Source: CAZHGD01 sp964531735
GTDB taxonomy: Bacteria > Armatimonadota > UBA10988
Direction of reading: 5' to 3'
Assembly: GCA_964531735.1 (NCBI GenBank)
Contig: CAZHGD010000180.1
Coordinates: 1 to 15,649 of the forward strand
DNA length: 15,649 bases
The position numbers and the translations under genes are program-made. The notes under the pieces are model-generated. The model made no database searches. It was not told the DNA's origin and was given only the letters and a program-made list of their open reading frames with translations. Positions 7,632 through 15,315 of the stretch are shown one piece after another (position 1 is the stretch's first letter; every line of letters begins with the position of its first letter).

Positions 7632-9791
7632 TTACGGGGACGAGGGCGGCTGATCCGCCGTGGTGAAGGTGTAGATCGAAGAGAACACGTACCCGTCCGG
7701 CTGCGGCGCCGGCTGGCTCCGGTAGGTCGACTTCGCGCCCACGCGCCAGAAGTAGGACGTGTTGGCGGCGAGCTTCACGAAGCCGGCCTGGGAGCTGTTG
7801 TACCGGAACGACCGCACGGTCGCCGACGTGTCCTGGATCGCCTGGCTCTGGAAGATGACCGGCGAGAAGTTCACGTTGGTCGACAACTGCAGCACATACT
7901 CGGTCGCGCCGAGCACGCCCTGGTACTCGAAGGTGACGTCGTCCACCAACTGCGCCTGGTTGTTGTTGGCCGGCGACCGCAGGCCCGGCGGCACCATGTA
8001 GGTGACCGGACCGGCCGCGGCGCTGGCATCCGACAGGCCGACATCGCCGGTCACCGGGATGTCGTTGTCCGTCTGCGGGCTGGCGCCGGTCGGATAGCTG
8101 GCGTCGGCCGGGATGCTGGTCACCTGCCGCTTCACGCCGTTGACGGTCCGCGTCCGCCGCACGCTGAGGACATGGCCGCCCTCGGTCAGGATCAGCCCGC
8201 GGCCGCGCGCTCGCAGCCAGGCCGAGCGAGCCCGAGCGTTGGCCGCCCGGGACCGGCCGAGGCCGGTGCTCGTGCCGCCACCCAGGCCGCCGCTGGTGCC
8301 GCTGGTGCCGCTGGTGCCGTTGCCGGCCGTGATCAGCGTCGGCGGCGCGGTGACCGCGGCCGGGCCGACGCGCCGGACCTTGTAGAAGTAGGACACGCCC
8401 GGCTGGGGCGACTCGTGGTCGATGACGATGTCGATGGACTCGTCCACCGTCGTCGCGGTCGAGGTGCCGCTGGTGCCGCTGCTGCCGCTGCTGGAGCCCT
8501 GCGTCGTGTAGCGCACGTTCAGCGTCTGGTTGATCTGCCGCCAGATCGGGTCGTCGCTGAACGACCGCTGCGAGGCGCCGGCCACCACACCGGTGGCGTC
8601 GGCCGTGGCCGCCGCGAAGCTGTCGGACTGGCCGCGGTAGATGATGTACCCGCCGATGGCCGTGCGCGCCGGCGTGAAGTCACTGTCACTCCATTGGAAG
8701 ATCACCGACGGGTTGGACCCCGGCGTCGCCTGTCGCAGGAACGCATTGGCGGTGTAGACCTTCGGCGAGTCGGTGTTGGTGTTGCGCTGCATGGACAGCA
8801 GCAGGGCCAGCAGACCGACGCCCGCCACCGTGCCGAGCACGCCCATCAGGATGCCGCTGAAGCCGCCCTTGCCACCTTTGCCGGACGCCGGCGGGGCCGA
8901 CAGGCCCGGCGTCGCCTGCCGGCTGTCGCCGCCCGCGGCCACCTCCGGCAGCGTGAACACCTGCCGCAGCAGGTCATTGCTCTGGATGCCCTGCGGCGCC
9001 TCGAGGACCTGCGCCATGGCGTCGTCGGCCGAGACCTCGCTGACCTTGACGCGGCCGACCTTGACCTGCTTGGTCGACGCCGGGTTGGCCGGGTCGACAA
9101 TCACGCGGTAGAGATCGAACAGCATCCCGGACACTACGCCGAGCCGCGAGCCCTTGTTGATCAGCACCAGGTTGCGCCCCGGCTGCTGCTGCAGGACGGC
9201 CGCCGTCAACAGCGTGCGCGACTCAATCTGGATCAGGCCCTTGGCCACCGCGCGCTCGACCGCGCCGTTGCGCAGCGTGTCGCGGTCCTCGCGGCCGCCG
9301 GCGGCCCCTTGCGCGAAGCCTTCCACCAGGGCGCCGTTGACCATGTCACCGGTCGCACCATCGTAGACCTCGATGCGCAACAGCACCTTGGCCCAGGCCG
9401 GCGGCCCGGCGCTCTCCTGCAAGGAGACCACCTTGCCGGTGACGATCTGCTTGGCGTCGAGCTCCTTGGCCAGCGCGCGCAGCTCGTCGGCCTCGTACGG
9501 CTGACGGAGGCCGAGCCGGCCGACGGCGTCGTTGACCTCGGCGCGCGACCGGACGACGTACAGCCGCTCGGTCATCTTCAGCGCCATGGCCGCCGAGGCG
9601 GTGCGGCCCAGTAGAGCCGCGCCGGCCGCGGTGCTCTCGAAGTCCAGCACGACCGCCGAGCGCGCTTCCTGCTCTTGCGCCGCCGCCGGTCGCGGCGCCA
9701 CGCCGAGATCGAGCGCCACCAGCGCCGCGATCAGGAGCCAGGCGACGGGTCGCGTCGCGGGATGTCGCATCGTCCGCTTTAGCAGTGTCAC
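7632..9791 (-). CDS. Secreted CsgG/TolB-N and FlgT_C-like protein with TM segment and FN3 domains (gene B)
   Basis: 719 residues starting at a GTG (9791) with GGGAGG 8 bases upstream. An in-frame ATG at 9770 is possible but has a weaker ribosome site and gives the same signal peptide. Signal peptide 1-38, ending PAAAQ. Residues 45-195 look like a CsgG/TolB-N domain: SAVVLDFES, LYVVRSRAEVNDAV, ELDAKQIVTGKVVSL and LLRIEVYDGATGDMV. Residues about 200-275 resemble FlgT_C (LVLINKGSRLGVVSGMLFDL, then KVGRVKVSEVSADDAMAQVL). A Gly/Lys linker precedes a TM segment at about 311-333. An FN3-like domain (about 345-482) contains GYIIYRG and SYFYKVRRVG; two GTSG-rich linkers (near 432-445 and 492-510) and a strongly basic stretch (513-555) follow, then a second FN3-like domain (about 605-715, SYFWRVGAKS). 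Same architecture as gene E. Likely an envelope assembly or scaffold protein. The topology is puzzling (see findings). Family calls are by eye. Confidence 0.9.
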   Translation of the reverse strand: MTLLKRTMRHPATRPVAWLLIAALVALDLGVAPRPAAAQEQEARSAVVLDFESTAAGAALLGRTASAAMALKMTERLYVVRSRAEVNDAVGRLGLRQPYEADELRALAKELDAKQIVTGKVVSLQESAGPPAWAKVLLRIEVYDGATGDMVNGALVEGFAQGAAGGREDRDTLRNGAVERAVAKGLIQIESRTLLTAAVLQQQPGRNLVLINKGSRLGVVSGMLFDLYRVIVDPANPASTKQVKVGRVKVSEVSADDAMAQVLEAPQGIQSNDLLRQVFTLPEVAAGGDSRQATPGLSAPPASGKGGKGGFSGILMGVLGTVAGVGLLALLLSMQRNTNTDSPKVYTANAFLRQATPGSNPSVIFQWSDSDFTPARTAIGGYIIYRGQSDSFAAATADATGVVAGASQRSFSDDPIWRQINQTLNVRYTTQGSSSGSSGTSGTSTATTVDESIDIVIDHESPQPGVSYFYKVRRVGPAAVTAPPTLITAGNGTSGTSGTSGGLGGGTSTGLGRSRAANARARSAWLRARGRGLILTEGGHVLSVRRTRTVNGVKRQVTSIPADASYPTGASPQTDNDIPVTGDVGLSDASAAAGPVTYMVPPGLRSPANNNQAQLVDDVTFEYQGVLGATEYVLQLSTNVNFSPVIFQSQAIQDTSATVRSFRYNSSQAGFVKLAANTSYFWRVGAKSTYRSQPAPQPDGYVFSSIYTFTTADQPPSSP
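8289..8319 (-). repeat. 9-bp tandem repeat encoding a GTS linker
   Basis: Three perfect copies of the plus-strand unit GCCGCTGGT (8289-8315) are followed by a degenerate partial copy. On the minus strand they encode GTSGTSG in the linker near residues 492-501 of gene B. The unit is a multiple of three, so gain or loss of copies would keep the frame. Confidence 0.85.
8466..8492 (-). repeat. Second 9-bp tandem repeat in gene B
   Basis: One copy of GCCGCTGGT followed by two copies of GCCGCTGCT on the plus strand. On the minus strand this encodes the SSGSSGTSGTS stretch near residues 434-444. The unit is nearly identical to the repeat at 8289-8319, with a short Ser/Gly linker in the same protein. 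Confidence 0.8.
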
Positions 9792-9799
9792 TTCTCGCG

Positions 9800-9805
9800 C
9801 CTCCC
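9800..9805 (-). promoter_or_regulatory. Ribosome binding site supporting a GTG start for gene B
   Basis: GGGAGG on the minus strand, 8 bases before the GTG at 9791. The only nearby alternative, the ATG at 9770, has no comparable purine-rich site. Confidence 0.65.
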
Positions 9806-9821
9806 TCGGAGTGCGTGGCGC

Positions 9822-9834
9822 CGGCCTCAGGCCG
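9822..9834. other. Small inverted repeat in the gene A-gene B gap
   Basis: CGGCC and GGCCG separated by TCA give a perfect 5-bp stem with a 3-base loop. It lies between the gene A stop and the gene B ribosome site. Short GC palindromes are common in such DNA, so its meaning is uncertain. Confidence 0.4.
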
Positions 9835-9864
9835 ACCGATTCCTTCGATTTGGACCACCGGCGG

Positions 9865-9883
9865 CCGCCGAGGTTGCCGGCGG
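9865..9883. other. Hairpin just after the gene A stop codon
   Basis: CCGCCG and CGGCGG flank a 7-base loop (AGGTTGC), giving a perfect 6-bp GC stem. In the direction of transcription it begins about 14 bases after the TAA of gene A. No T-run follows, so it is not a canonical intrinsic terminator. It could attenuate read-through or protect the 3' end of the upstream message. Confidence 0.4.
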
Positions 9884-9897
9884 AACGCCTCGAACCG

Positions 9898-12800
9898 TTA
9901 GCGCCGGTATTGGATCGCTCTCACCTCGCGCACCTGTTCACCCGTGTCGGACACGCCCACCACGACGACGCTGTAGACGCCGTTGGGCAGCGGCCGGCCT
10001 TGCTCGTCACGACCGTCCCAGGTCACCGACTGCGTGCCGTTGGCGCGGCTCTCGCTCCGGACCAGCCGCCGGATGACCGCGCCGCTCGGGCCACGGACGT
10101 CGACGGTCATGGTCAGCGGCGCCGACAGCGTGTAGGTCACGATCCCACCGCCGCCGCGACCGGGACTGTAGCCGACATTCGTCACCTGCGGGCGACTGCC
10201 TGCCGGCAGCAGATCAATCGCGAACTGCCGGCTACCGCCGGGCGCCGCGTTCTTGTAGCGGTAGGTGGCCACGTGCCGCATCGACCGCCGCGCGCCCGTC
10301 TCCAGGTCTTCGATGACCAGCCGCACATCGGCCGGCAGCGACGCGTTGAGCTGCGGCCAGGTCAGTTGGACCTCTTCGCCGCCCCGGTCGCAGGTGACCT
10401 CCATCAGCCACCGCATGGTGCTGCGCCGCGCGCGCACGTCGTTGCGGTAGCGGTCGGAGAAGCGACCCCAGTCGCTGTGCGGGAAGGCGACCTCGATGAA
10501 GCCACCCACCGGCGGCCGCGGCGGCTGCGCCCGGTCGTTGGCGTCGTAGACCTCACCGCTCTCCGGCGCCACGCCGAAGCTGCCCGTCGAGGCCAGCCCG
10601 CTGGTGCAGGTGGCCTGCACGTCGACCAGCCAGCGCCCACCCTCCGGCGCCGTGCGCGCCTGCCGACCGGTCTCGGTGGCCGTGCGCATCGACGTCGGCG
10701 GCACCCGCAAGGTCACGTTCTGGTAGGCCCGCGCCCAGTAACCCGTATACGGGTCCAGCCGGAACACCTGCTGGTACTGGTTGAAGTTCAGCGTGTACAG
10801 CACCGCGCTGATCAGCCCGCGCGCCGAGGCATCCTGGACCGAGTACTCCGCCTGCTGGTAGATCACCTTGCACGAGTACAGGTCGACCGGGAACTCATAC
10901 ACGTGCCCGATCAGGTTCCAGCCGCTCAGCAGCGGCAGGTCGTAGCCGTTGCCCGTGGTCGGCGCGGTGACCCCTTGCCGCGTCAGCGGCACGTTCTTGG
11001 CCAGCTTCATGAAGTAGCCGAGGCCGAGCCGGAAGGTGTTCGCCGGCGAGTTCGGGTAGAACACGTAGCCGCGCGCCAAGGCGTCGTAAGCCGCCAGCTT
11101 CAGCTTGTGGCTGGCGTTGGTCGGGTCATCGTTGATCAACGTCATCGCGTCCGGCGCCACCGACGCGTAGTCGTACGGCGTCGAGGTCATCGACACGCCC
11201 TGGATGAACGTGTGCAGCGGCTGCAGCGCGAAGTTGATCCCGCTGGTCACCTTGCCCGACTCCACCACCACGCCGGTCCGCGGCGTCGAGCTGTAGCCGG
11301 TGGCTGAGATCTGCACGTCGTAGGTGCCGGCCGGGACCTCGTCGATCTTGTAGTTGTAGGTGTAGGTGCCGGACGTGCTGGTGGTCGCCGCGGTGGTGGT
11401 GCTCTTCAGAATGGCGCCGCCACTGACCAGGTTCACCGTCACGCCACCGACCGGATCCGTGCTGCCTTGCAGCGTCACCAGCCCGAGCAGCGAGCCGGGC
11501 GGCACCGCGGTGAGGTCGAAGCTCACCGTGGTGGTCTGGTCGCTGACGATCGCCACGCCCGTCTGGCTCGCCTGCTGGAAGCCGCTGGCGGTGACCACCA
11601 GGTCATAGGTGCCCGCGGCCAGCTTGGTGCTGAAGTCACCGCCGTTGCCGGTGGTCGCGGTCGCCACCGTGACGCCGGCCTTCTGGATGGCGATGCCCGC
11701 GCCGGAGACCGGCTGGTTGGTGCCCTTGACGGTCCCGGCCAGCGTGCCCGGCGACGGCTGCAGGACCAGGTCGACCTGGACCTTGTCGCCCGCCTTGATC
11801 ACCACGTTGGTCTTCGACGCCGCGCCGAACCCCGAGGCCTCGGCGGTCACCGTGTAGGTGCCGCCCGGCACGTCAATCGAGTACTGACCGTTGTTGTCGG
11901 TGTTGATCGTCTTGGTCAGCGGGTTGGAGCCGGTCGTCTGCAGCGTCACCGTCACCTTGGCGCCGGCCACCGTGGTGCCGTCGCCGGCCCGCGTGACCTT
12001 GCCGAACACGGTGCCCGTCTCGAAGCGCAGCAGGCGGATGGTCAGGTCCGAGTGCGTGCTGGTCTGCCCGCCGAACACCGGCTGGTACGGGCGGTGGTCC
12101 GCGGTGTACTCGTCGGAGACCACGTACACCGCGTAGTTGCCGGTGGACATGCCGCGCAACAGGTAGGTGCCGTCGGCCAGCGAGGTGGTGGTCGCCATGA
12201 CCTGGGCGTTGGCCGCCGGGCCGACCTTGGCCACGACGCGCACCCCGCCCATCGGCGTCGAGCCGTCGGGCCCCACCACCTTGCCCAGCAGGCCGCCGGT
12301 GCGGATGTAGTCGGAGACGCCGCTGAACAGCAGCGTGCGCACCGCGTGGCCGACGATCCAGTTCTGGTTGGGCCAGTAGCCTGGGTAGTAGCGGAAGTTG
12401 TTCCGCGTGGCCTCGAACGGGTAGGCGCAGAAGACGGTCCGGCCGCCGGTGCTGGTGTCGATGTAGCGGACCATCGCGCTGGCCCCGCCATTGGCGTAGC
12501 GCAGCGTCTCGAGCCCGCCGTTGATCGGGTTGACGTCGTCGATGAACCAGCCGTTCGGACAGCCGTCGCCGGCCCAGTCGCCGTACCAGCCGCCGAGCAG
12601 GCGGATGAGCCCGTCGGCCGAGTCCGCCGGGTGATACTCGCCGCGCGGCCAGCCGTAGAAGAAGTCCACGTAGAGGTCGCGGGTGATCGGGTTGTTGCTC
12701 ACCGGCCGGCCGGTGAACAGCGCCTGCTCGACCCCGGTCATCGGCGCGCTCGGGTTCATGATGCGCCGCTGCACGGCCGTCTGCACCGTGGCGCCCTGCA

Positions 12801-15315
12801 CGTCGGCCGCCGCGTCACTGACGAAGCTGGCGCGCAGGATCGAGGCCAGGAACGAGTTCGACTGGATGCCGTTCTTCGTCAACGCCCAGGCCACATCCTG
12901 GCCGGTGACGAACAGGCGGCCGCCGGCGCTCACGAAGGAGGTCAGCGCGTTCTGCACGTCGGCGTCGAGCAGCGTGCCCGCCTGGACGAACAGGTCACCC
13001 AGGTACGGCGCCACCCACAGCACCATGCGGTCGGCGTCCTGCGCCGGGATGGGCGTGCCCGCCGGCTGCTCCAGCGGCAGCGGCGTGAAGGCGTTGAGCG
13101 TCGAGGCGTCGACCGGGCCGCGGCAGAGGATGCGCCAGACCGCCGCGATGTCGGCCTGATCGCGCCCGGCGTACGGCCAGCAGTTGCCCCGTGCGCGCTC
13201 GACCATCGCGATGTCGGCCGATTCCCAGCCGGGCACCCGCGGGCCATTGCTGCCCAGCCACGGGTTGTAGACGCCGGACAGCGTCGGTGCGTTGCCGACG
13301 GGCAGGAACATCGGCGCGCCCGTGTAGTTGGGATCGATGCACTGGTCGGCGCGGGCGGCGGTCACCGGGGTGTTGCTGTCGTCGCCGTAGAAGTACCAGT
13401 GCTCCACCGGCAGGGCCGCCGGCCAGAAGCGGTTCAAGGAGGCTTGGTCGTTACCCGCGAAGTCGGCCACCTGGAACTTCTGGCCGCAGCCGTAGTCGCT
13501 GACGAACAGGATCTTGCGGGTCAGGTCGAGTTGCCGGGTGGTGAACCCGCAGACGTGGTCGTAGCCGATCACGTAGTACGGGGTGCTGAACCCGTTCTGG
13601 ATCCAGGCCAACTCGTTGTCGCCGCCGCCCGGCCGCGAGTTGAACGACAAGTCGGTGTCGACCGGCACGTTGCCGCGCTTGTCGAAGGCAATGATGTCGA
13701 CGTAGAAGTCCTGGGCGGTGGCCGGGGTGACCCAGTTGGCCGACCAGATGCCGTTGCCGCTGTCCAGCACGTCCTGCGACTGGTTCGGCTCCAGCGTCAG
13801 CTTGAGGCCGACGTTGCGCACCCAGTTCTGGAGGCCGGCGCTGGTCACACCGCCGAGCAGCGGGCTGACGTTGCCATAGGTACTGGCATTGATCACCATC
13901 TGCTCGTACTCGATGTTGTTGGCGCCCTCGGCCCAGCGGTCGGTGCCGTTGGAGTTGAGCACGCCCTCGTCGGCGTCGATGCCGGTGTAGATGCTGTTGC
14001 GCTGGAACACCGGCACTTCCGCGCGCCGGATGACGGCCCAGACCTCGGCCACGCCGCTGCCGCGGTCGAAGAGCGGCGCCGAGATCTTCACGGTGGCGCC
14101 GGGGAAGGTCTTCTGCGGCGTCACCGACGGCAGCTTGGCCGTGCTGCCATCGCTCAGCACCGGCGGCGAGACGTCGTAGATGGTGATGGTGTACAGTTCG
14201 CCGTTGCCGCTCTGGTCGCCGCGATAGACGCACAGGTTGTTGCTGGCCGTCTGCACCGGGTTGCCGAACGGCAGCGCCTGGTTGCCCGGCGCGGTGGCGG
14301 TCGCATCGGTATAGATGAACAGACCGCCCGCGGGCGTGCCGGCCTGGTCGATCAGCTTCAGGTCGTAATGGTTGGTGCCGGCCACCTTCTCCGCGTAGAG
14401 GATGTGGTAGTTGGCCGGCGAGGTGATCGGGAAGTTCGCGTTGCCCGTGACGCCGCCCTGGTTGACCCAGGCCGGGTCCTTCTGCTCGTCGTCCGAGCCG
14501 AGCGTGCCGACCTTGAGCGTCCAGGCCGTGTCGGGCACGCCGGGGCCGACGGTGCCGTCGGAGGCCGGCGGCTGCACGTCGACCTGGTAGATGTGCGAGC
14601 GCCCGGCGTCCAGCTTCGAGGCGAAGATGATCTTGTCGCTGCGCGGGAACCAGGACGGGTGGGTCGCGTCGGTGGTGCTGTCGGTGATCTTGGTCAGACT
14701 GCGGTTGTTGGAGTCGAGCGAGATCCAGTAGAGGTTGCTGGCCAGGTCGGCGCCGATGCGCGAGGTGAAGGCCAGGCGCTGCCCGTCATAGCTGAAGACG
14801 AGGTCTTTCGGCTGGCCGACCTGGTCGGAGACCAGGCTCTCGACGCCGGTGCGCAGGTTGCGCACGTAGATGCCGCTGTCGCGGATGTAGGCCAGCTCGG
14901 TGCCGCCGGGGCTGAACGCCGGATAGCGCTCGACGCCGGTCAGACCCGAGATCAGCTTCGGGCTATTGGCGGCGCCGGTGTCCGGATTGGACCCGTCGGT
15001 GCGGCAGATGAAGATGTCATAGCTGCCGTTGCGGTTGGAGGCGAAGGCGATCAGGTTGCCGTCGGCCGACCAACAGGGGTCGGTGTCGTCGCTGGTGTTG
15101 TTGGTGATGTTGACGTCGGCGGTCTTCGGCGACGTCTGGCGCGCCCCCACCCGGGTCGGCTTGTCCGGCTGCATCCAGGCTGGCCCGGCCGTCCCCTGCA
15201 GCACGTGCGAGCCCGAGCGCAGCGGCTCGCGCTGCCCGCGCCGCGCCTGGGCGGCGCCGGCCACGAAGACCAGCAACGCCAGTGCCAGATGTCGCCCGCA
15301 TGGCCCTATCCGCAT
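9898..15315 (-). CDS. Giant secreted mosaic protein: PD40 propeller, GATase-like domain, four CarboxypepD_reg repeats, C-terminal cassette (gene A)
   Basis: 1805 residues. The ATG at 15315 has GGAGGT at ideal spacing. Signal peptide 1-24 (ending AAQA). Residues about 65-380 form a six-blade PD40/TolB-like propeller; blade motifs lie near 79, 130, 171, 219, 280 and 349 (for example CWSADGNLIAFASN, AFSPGGTELAYI). Residues 383-560 are Ig-like (FDRGSGVAEVWAVIRR). Residues 597-1000 are an alpha/beta domain like the GATase-like units of other large secreted proteins: KILFVSDYGCG, RMVLWVAPYLGD, FVSAGGRLFVTGQDVAW, RTVFCAYPFE; I see no GxCxG nucleophile. Four CarboxypepD_reg repeats lie at about 1008-1095, 1101-1188, 1190-1270 and 1274-1366, each with a G-T-V-x-G start and a GTY core. 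The shared cassette fills 1369-1805: GWNLIGHVYEFP and TGYWARAYQNVTL, then HSDWG, then TWDGRDEQGRPLPNGVY. First gene of the apparent operon. Likely a surface or matrix protein; no activity is evident. Confidence 0.94.
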   Translation of the reverse strand: MRIGPCGRHLALALLVFVAGAAQARRGQREPLRSGSHVLQGTAGPAWMQPDKPTRVGARQTSPKTADVNITNNTSDDTDPCWSADGNLIAFASNRNGSYDIFICRTDGSNPDTGAANSPKLISGLTGVERYPAFSPGGTELAYIRDSGIYVRNLRTGVESLVSDQVGQPKDLVFSYDGQRLAFTSRIGADLASNLYWISLDSNNRSLTKITDSTTDATHPSWFPRSDKIIFASKLDAGRSHIYQVDVQPPASDGTVGPGVPDTAWTLKVGTLGSDDEQKDPAWVNQGGVTGNANFPITSPANYHILYAEKVAGTNHYDLKLIDQAGTPAGGLFIYTDATATAPGNQALPFGNPVQTASNNLCVYRGDQSGNGELYTITIYDVSPPVLSDGSTAKLPSVTPQKTFPGATVKISAPLFDRGSGVAEVWAVIRRAEVPVFQRNSIYTGIDADEGVLNSNGTDRWAEGANNIEYEQMVINASTYGNVSPLLGGVTSAGLQNWVRNVGLKLTLEPNQSQDVLDSGNGIWSANWVTPATAQDFYVDIIAFDKRGNVPVDTDLSFNSRPGGGDNELAWIQNGFSTPYYVIGYDHVCGFTTRQLDLTRKILFVSDYGCGQKFQVADFAGNDQASLNRFWPAALPVEHWYFYGDDSNTPVTAARADQCIDPNYTGAPMFLPVGNAPTLSGVYNPWLGSNGPRVPGWESADIAMVERARGNCWPYAGRDQADIAAVWRILCRGPVDASTLNAFTPLPLEQPAGTPIPAQDADRMVLWVAPYLGDLFVQAGTLLDADVQNALTSFVSAGGRLFVTGQDVAWALTKNGIQSNSFLASILRASFVSDAAADVQGATVQTAVQRRIMNPSAPMTGVEQALFTGRPVSNNPITRDLYVDFFYGWPRGEYHPADSADGLIRLLGGWYGDWAGDGCPNGWFIDDVNPINGGLETLRYANGGASAMVRYIDTSTGGRTVFCAYPFEATRNNFRYYPGYWPNQNWIVGHAVRTLLFSGVSDYIRTGGLLGKVVGPDGSTPMGGVRVVAKVGPAANAQVMATTTSLADGTYLLRGMSTGNYAVYVVSDEYTADHRPYQPVFGGQTSTHSDLTIRLLRFETGTVFGKVTRAGDGTTVAGAKVTVTLQTTGSNPLTKTINTDNNGQYSIDVPGGTYTVTAEASGFGAASKTNVVIKAGDKVQVDLVLQPSPGTLAGTVKGTNQPVSGAGIAIQKAGVTVATATTGNGGDFSTKLAAGTYDLVVTASGFQQASQTGVAIVSDQTTTVSFDLTAVPPGSLLGLVTLQGSTDPVGGVTVNLVSGGAILKSTTTAATTSTSGTYTYNYKIDEVPAGTYDVQISATGYSSTPRTGVVVESGKVTSGINFALQPLHTFIQGVSMTSTPYDYASVAPDAMTLINDDPTNASHKLKLAAYDALARGYVFYPNSPANTFRLGLGYFMKLAKNVPLTRQGVTAPTTGNGYDLPLLSGWNLIGHVYEFPVDLYSCKVIYQQAEYSVQDASARGLISAVLYTLNFNQYQQVFRLDPYTGYWARAYQNVTLRVPPTSMRTATETGRQARTAPEGGRWLVDVQATCTSGLASTGSFGVAPESGEVYDANDRAQPPRPPVGGFIEVAFPHSDWGRFSDRYRNDVRARRSTMRWLMEVTCDRGGEEVQLTWPQLNASLPADVRLVIEDLETGARRSMRHVATYRYKNAAPGGSRQFAIDLLPAGSRPQVTNVGYSPGRGGGGIVTYTLSAPLTMTVDVRGPSGAVIRRLVRSESRANGTQSVTWDGRDEQGRPLPNGVYSVVVVGVSDTGEQVREVRAIQYRR
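9901..11211 (-). repeat. Shared C-terminal cassette, copy in gene A
   Basis: Residues 1369-1805 of gene A, directly after four CarboxypepD_reg repeats. Key residues are TSTPYDY, LGYFMKLAKNVPL, GWNLIGHVYE, TGYWARAYQNVTL, HSDWG, DLETGARRSMR and TWDGRDEQGRPLPNGVY. The first half-repeat has GYF where the others have GLW or GYW. Confidence 0.8.
11218..12294 (-). repeat. Four tandem CarboxypepD_reg-like domains within gene A
   Basis: Residues about 1008-1366 contain four beta-sandwich units of about 80-95 residues. Each begins with a small hydrophobic strand such as GLLGKVVG, GTVFGKVT, GTLAGTVK or GSLLGLVT. Each carries a central GxY strand (GTYLLRG, GQYSIDVPGGTY, GDFSTKLAAGTY, GTYTYNYKIDEVPAGTY). 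In the later units a GY or GF turn precedes a final strand. The units have diverged, so this is domain duplication rather than a recent DNA repeat. They probably act as a stalk between the GATase-like domain and the C-terminal cassette. Confidence 0.8.

Noticed and set aside
1683..14233. Minus-strand frames at 1683-2792, 2883-3611, 5732-6871 and 13451-14233
   Set aside because: They are out-of-frame shadows inside the five real genes on the same strand, of low-complexity composition, with no domain signal.
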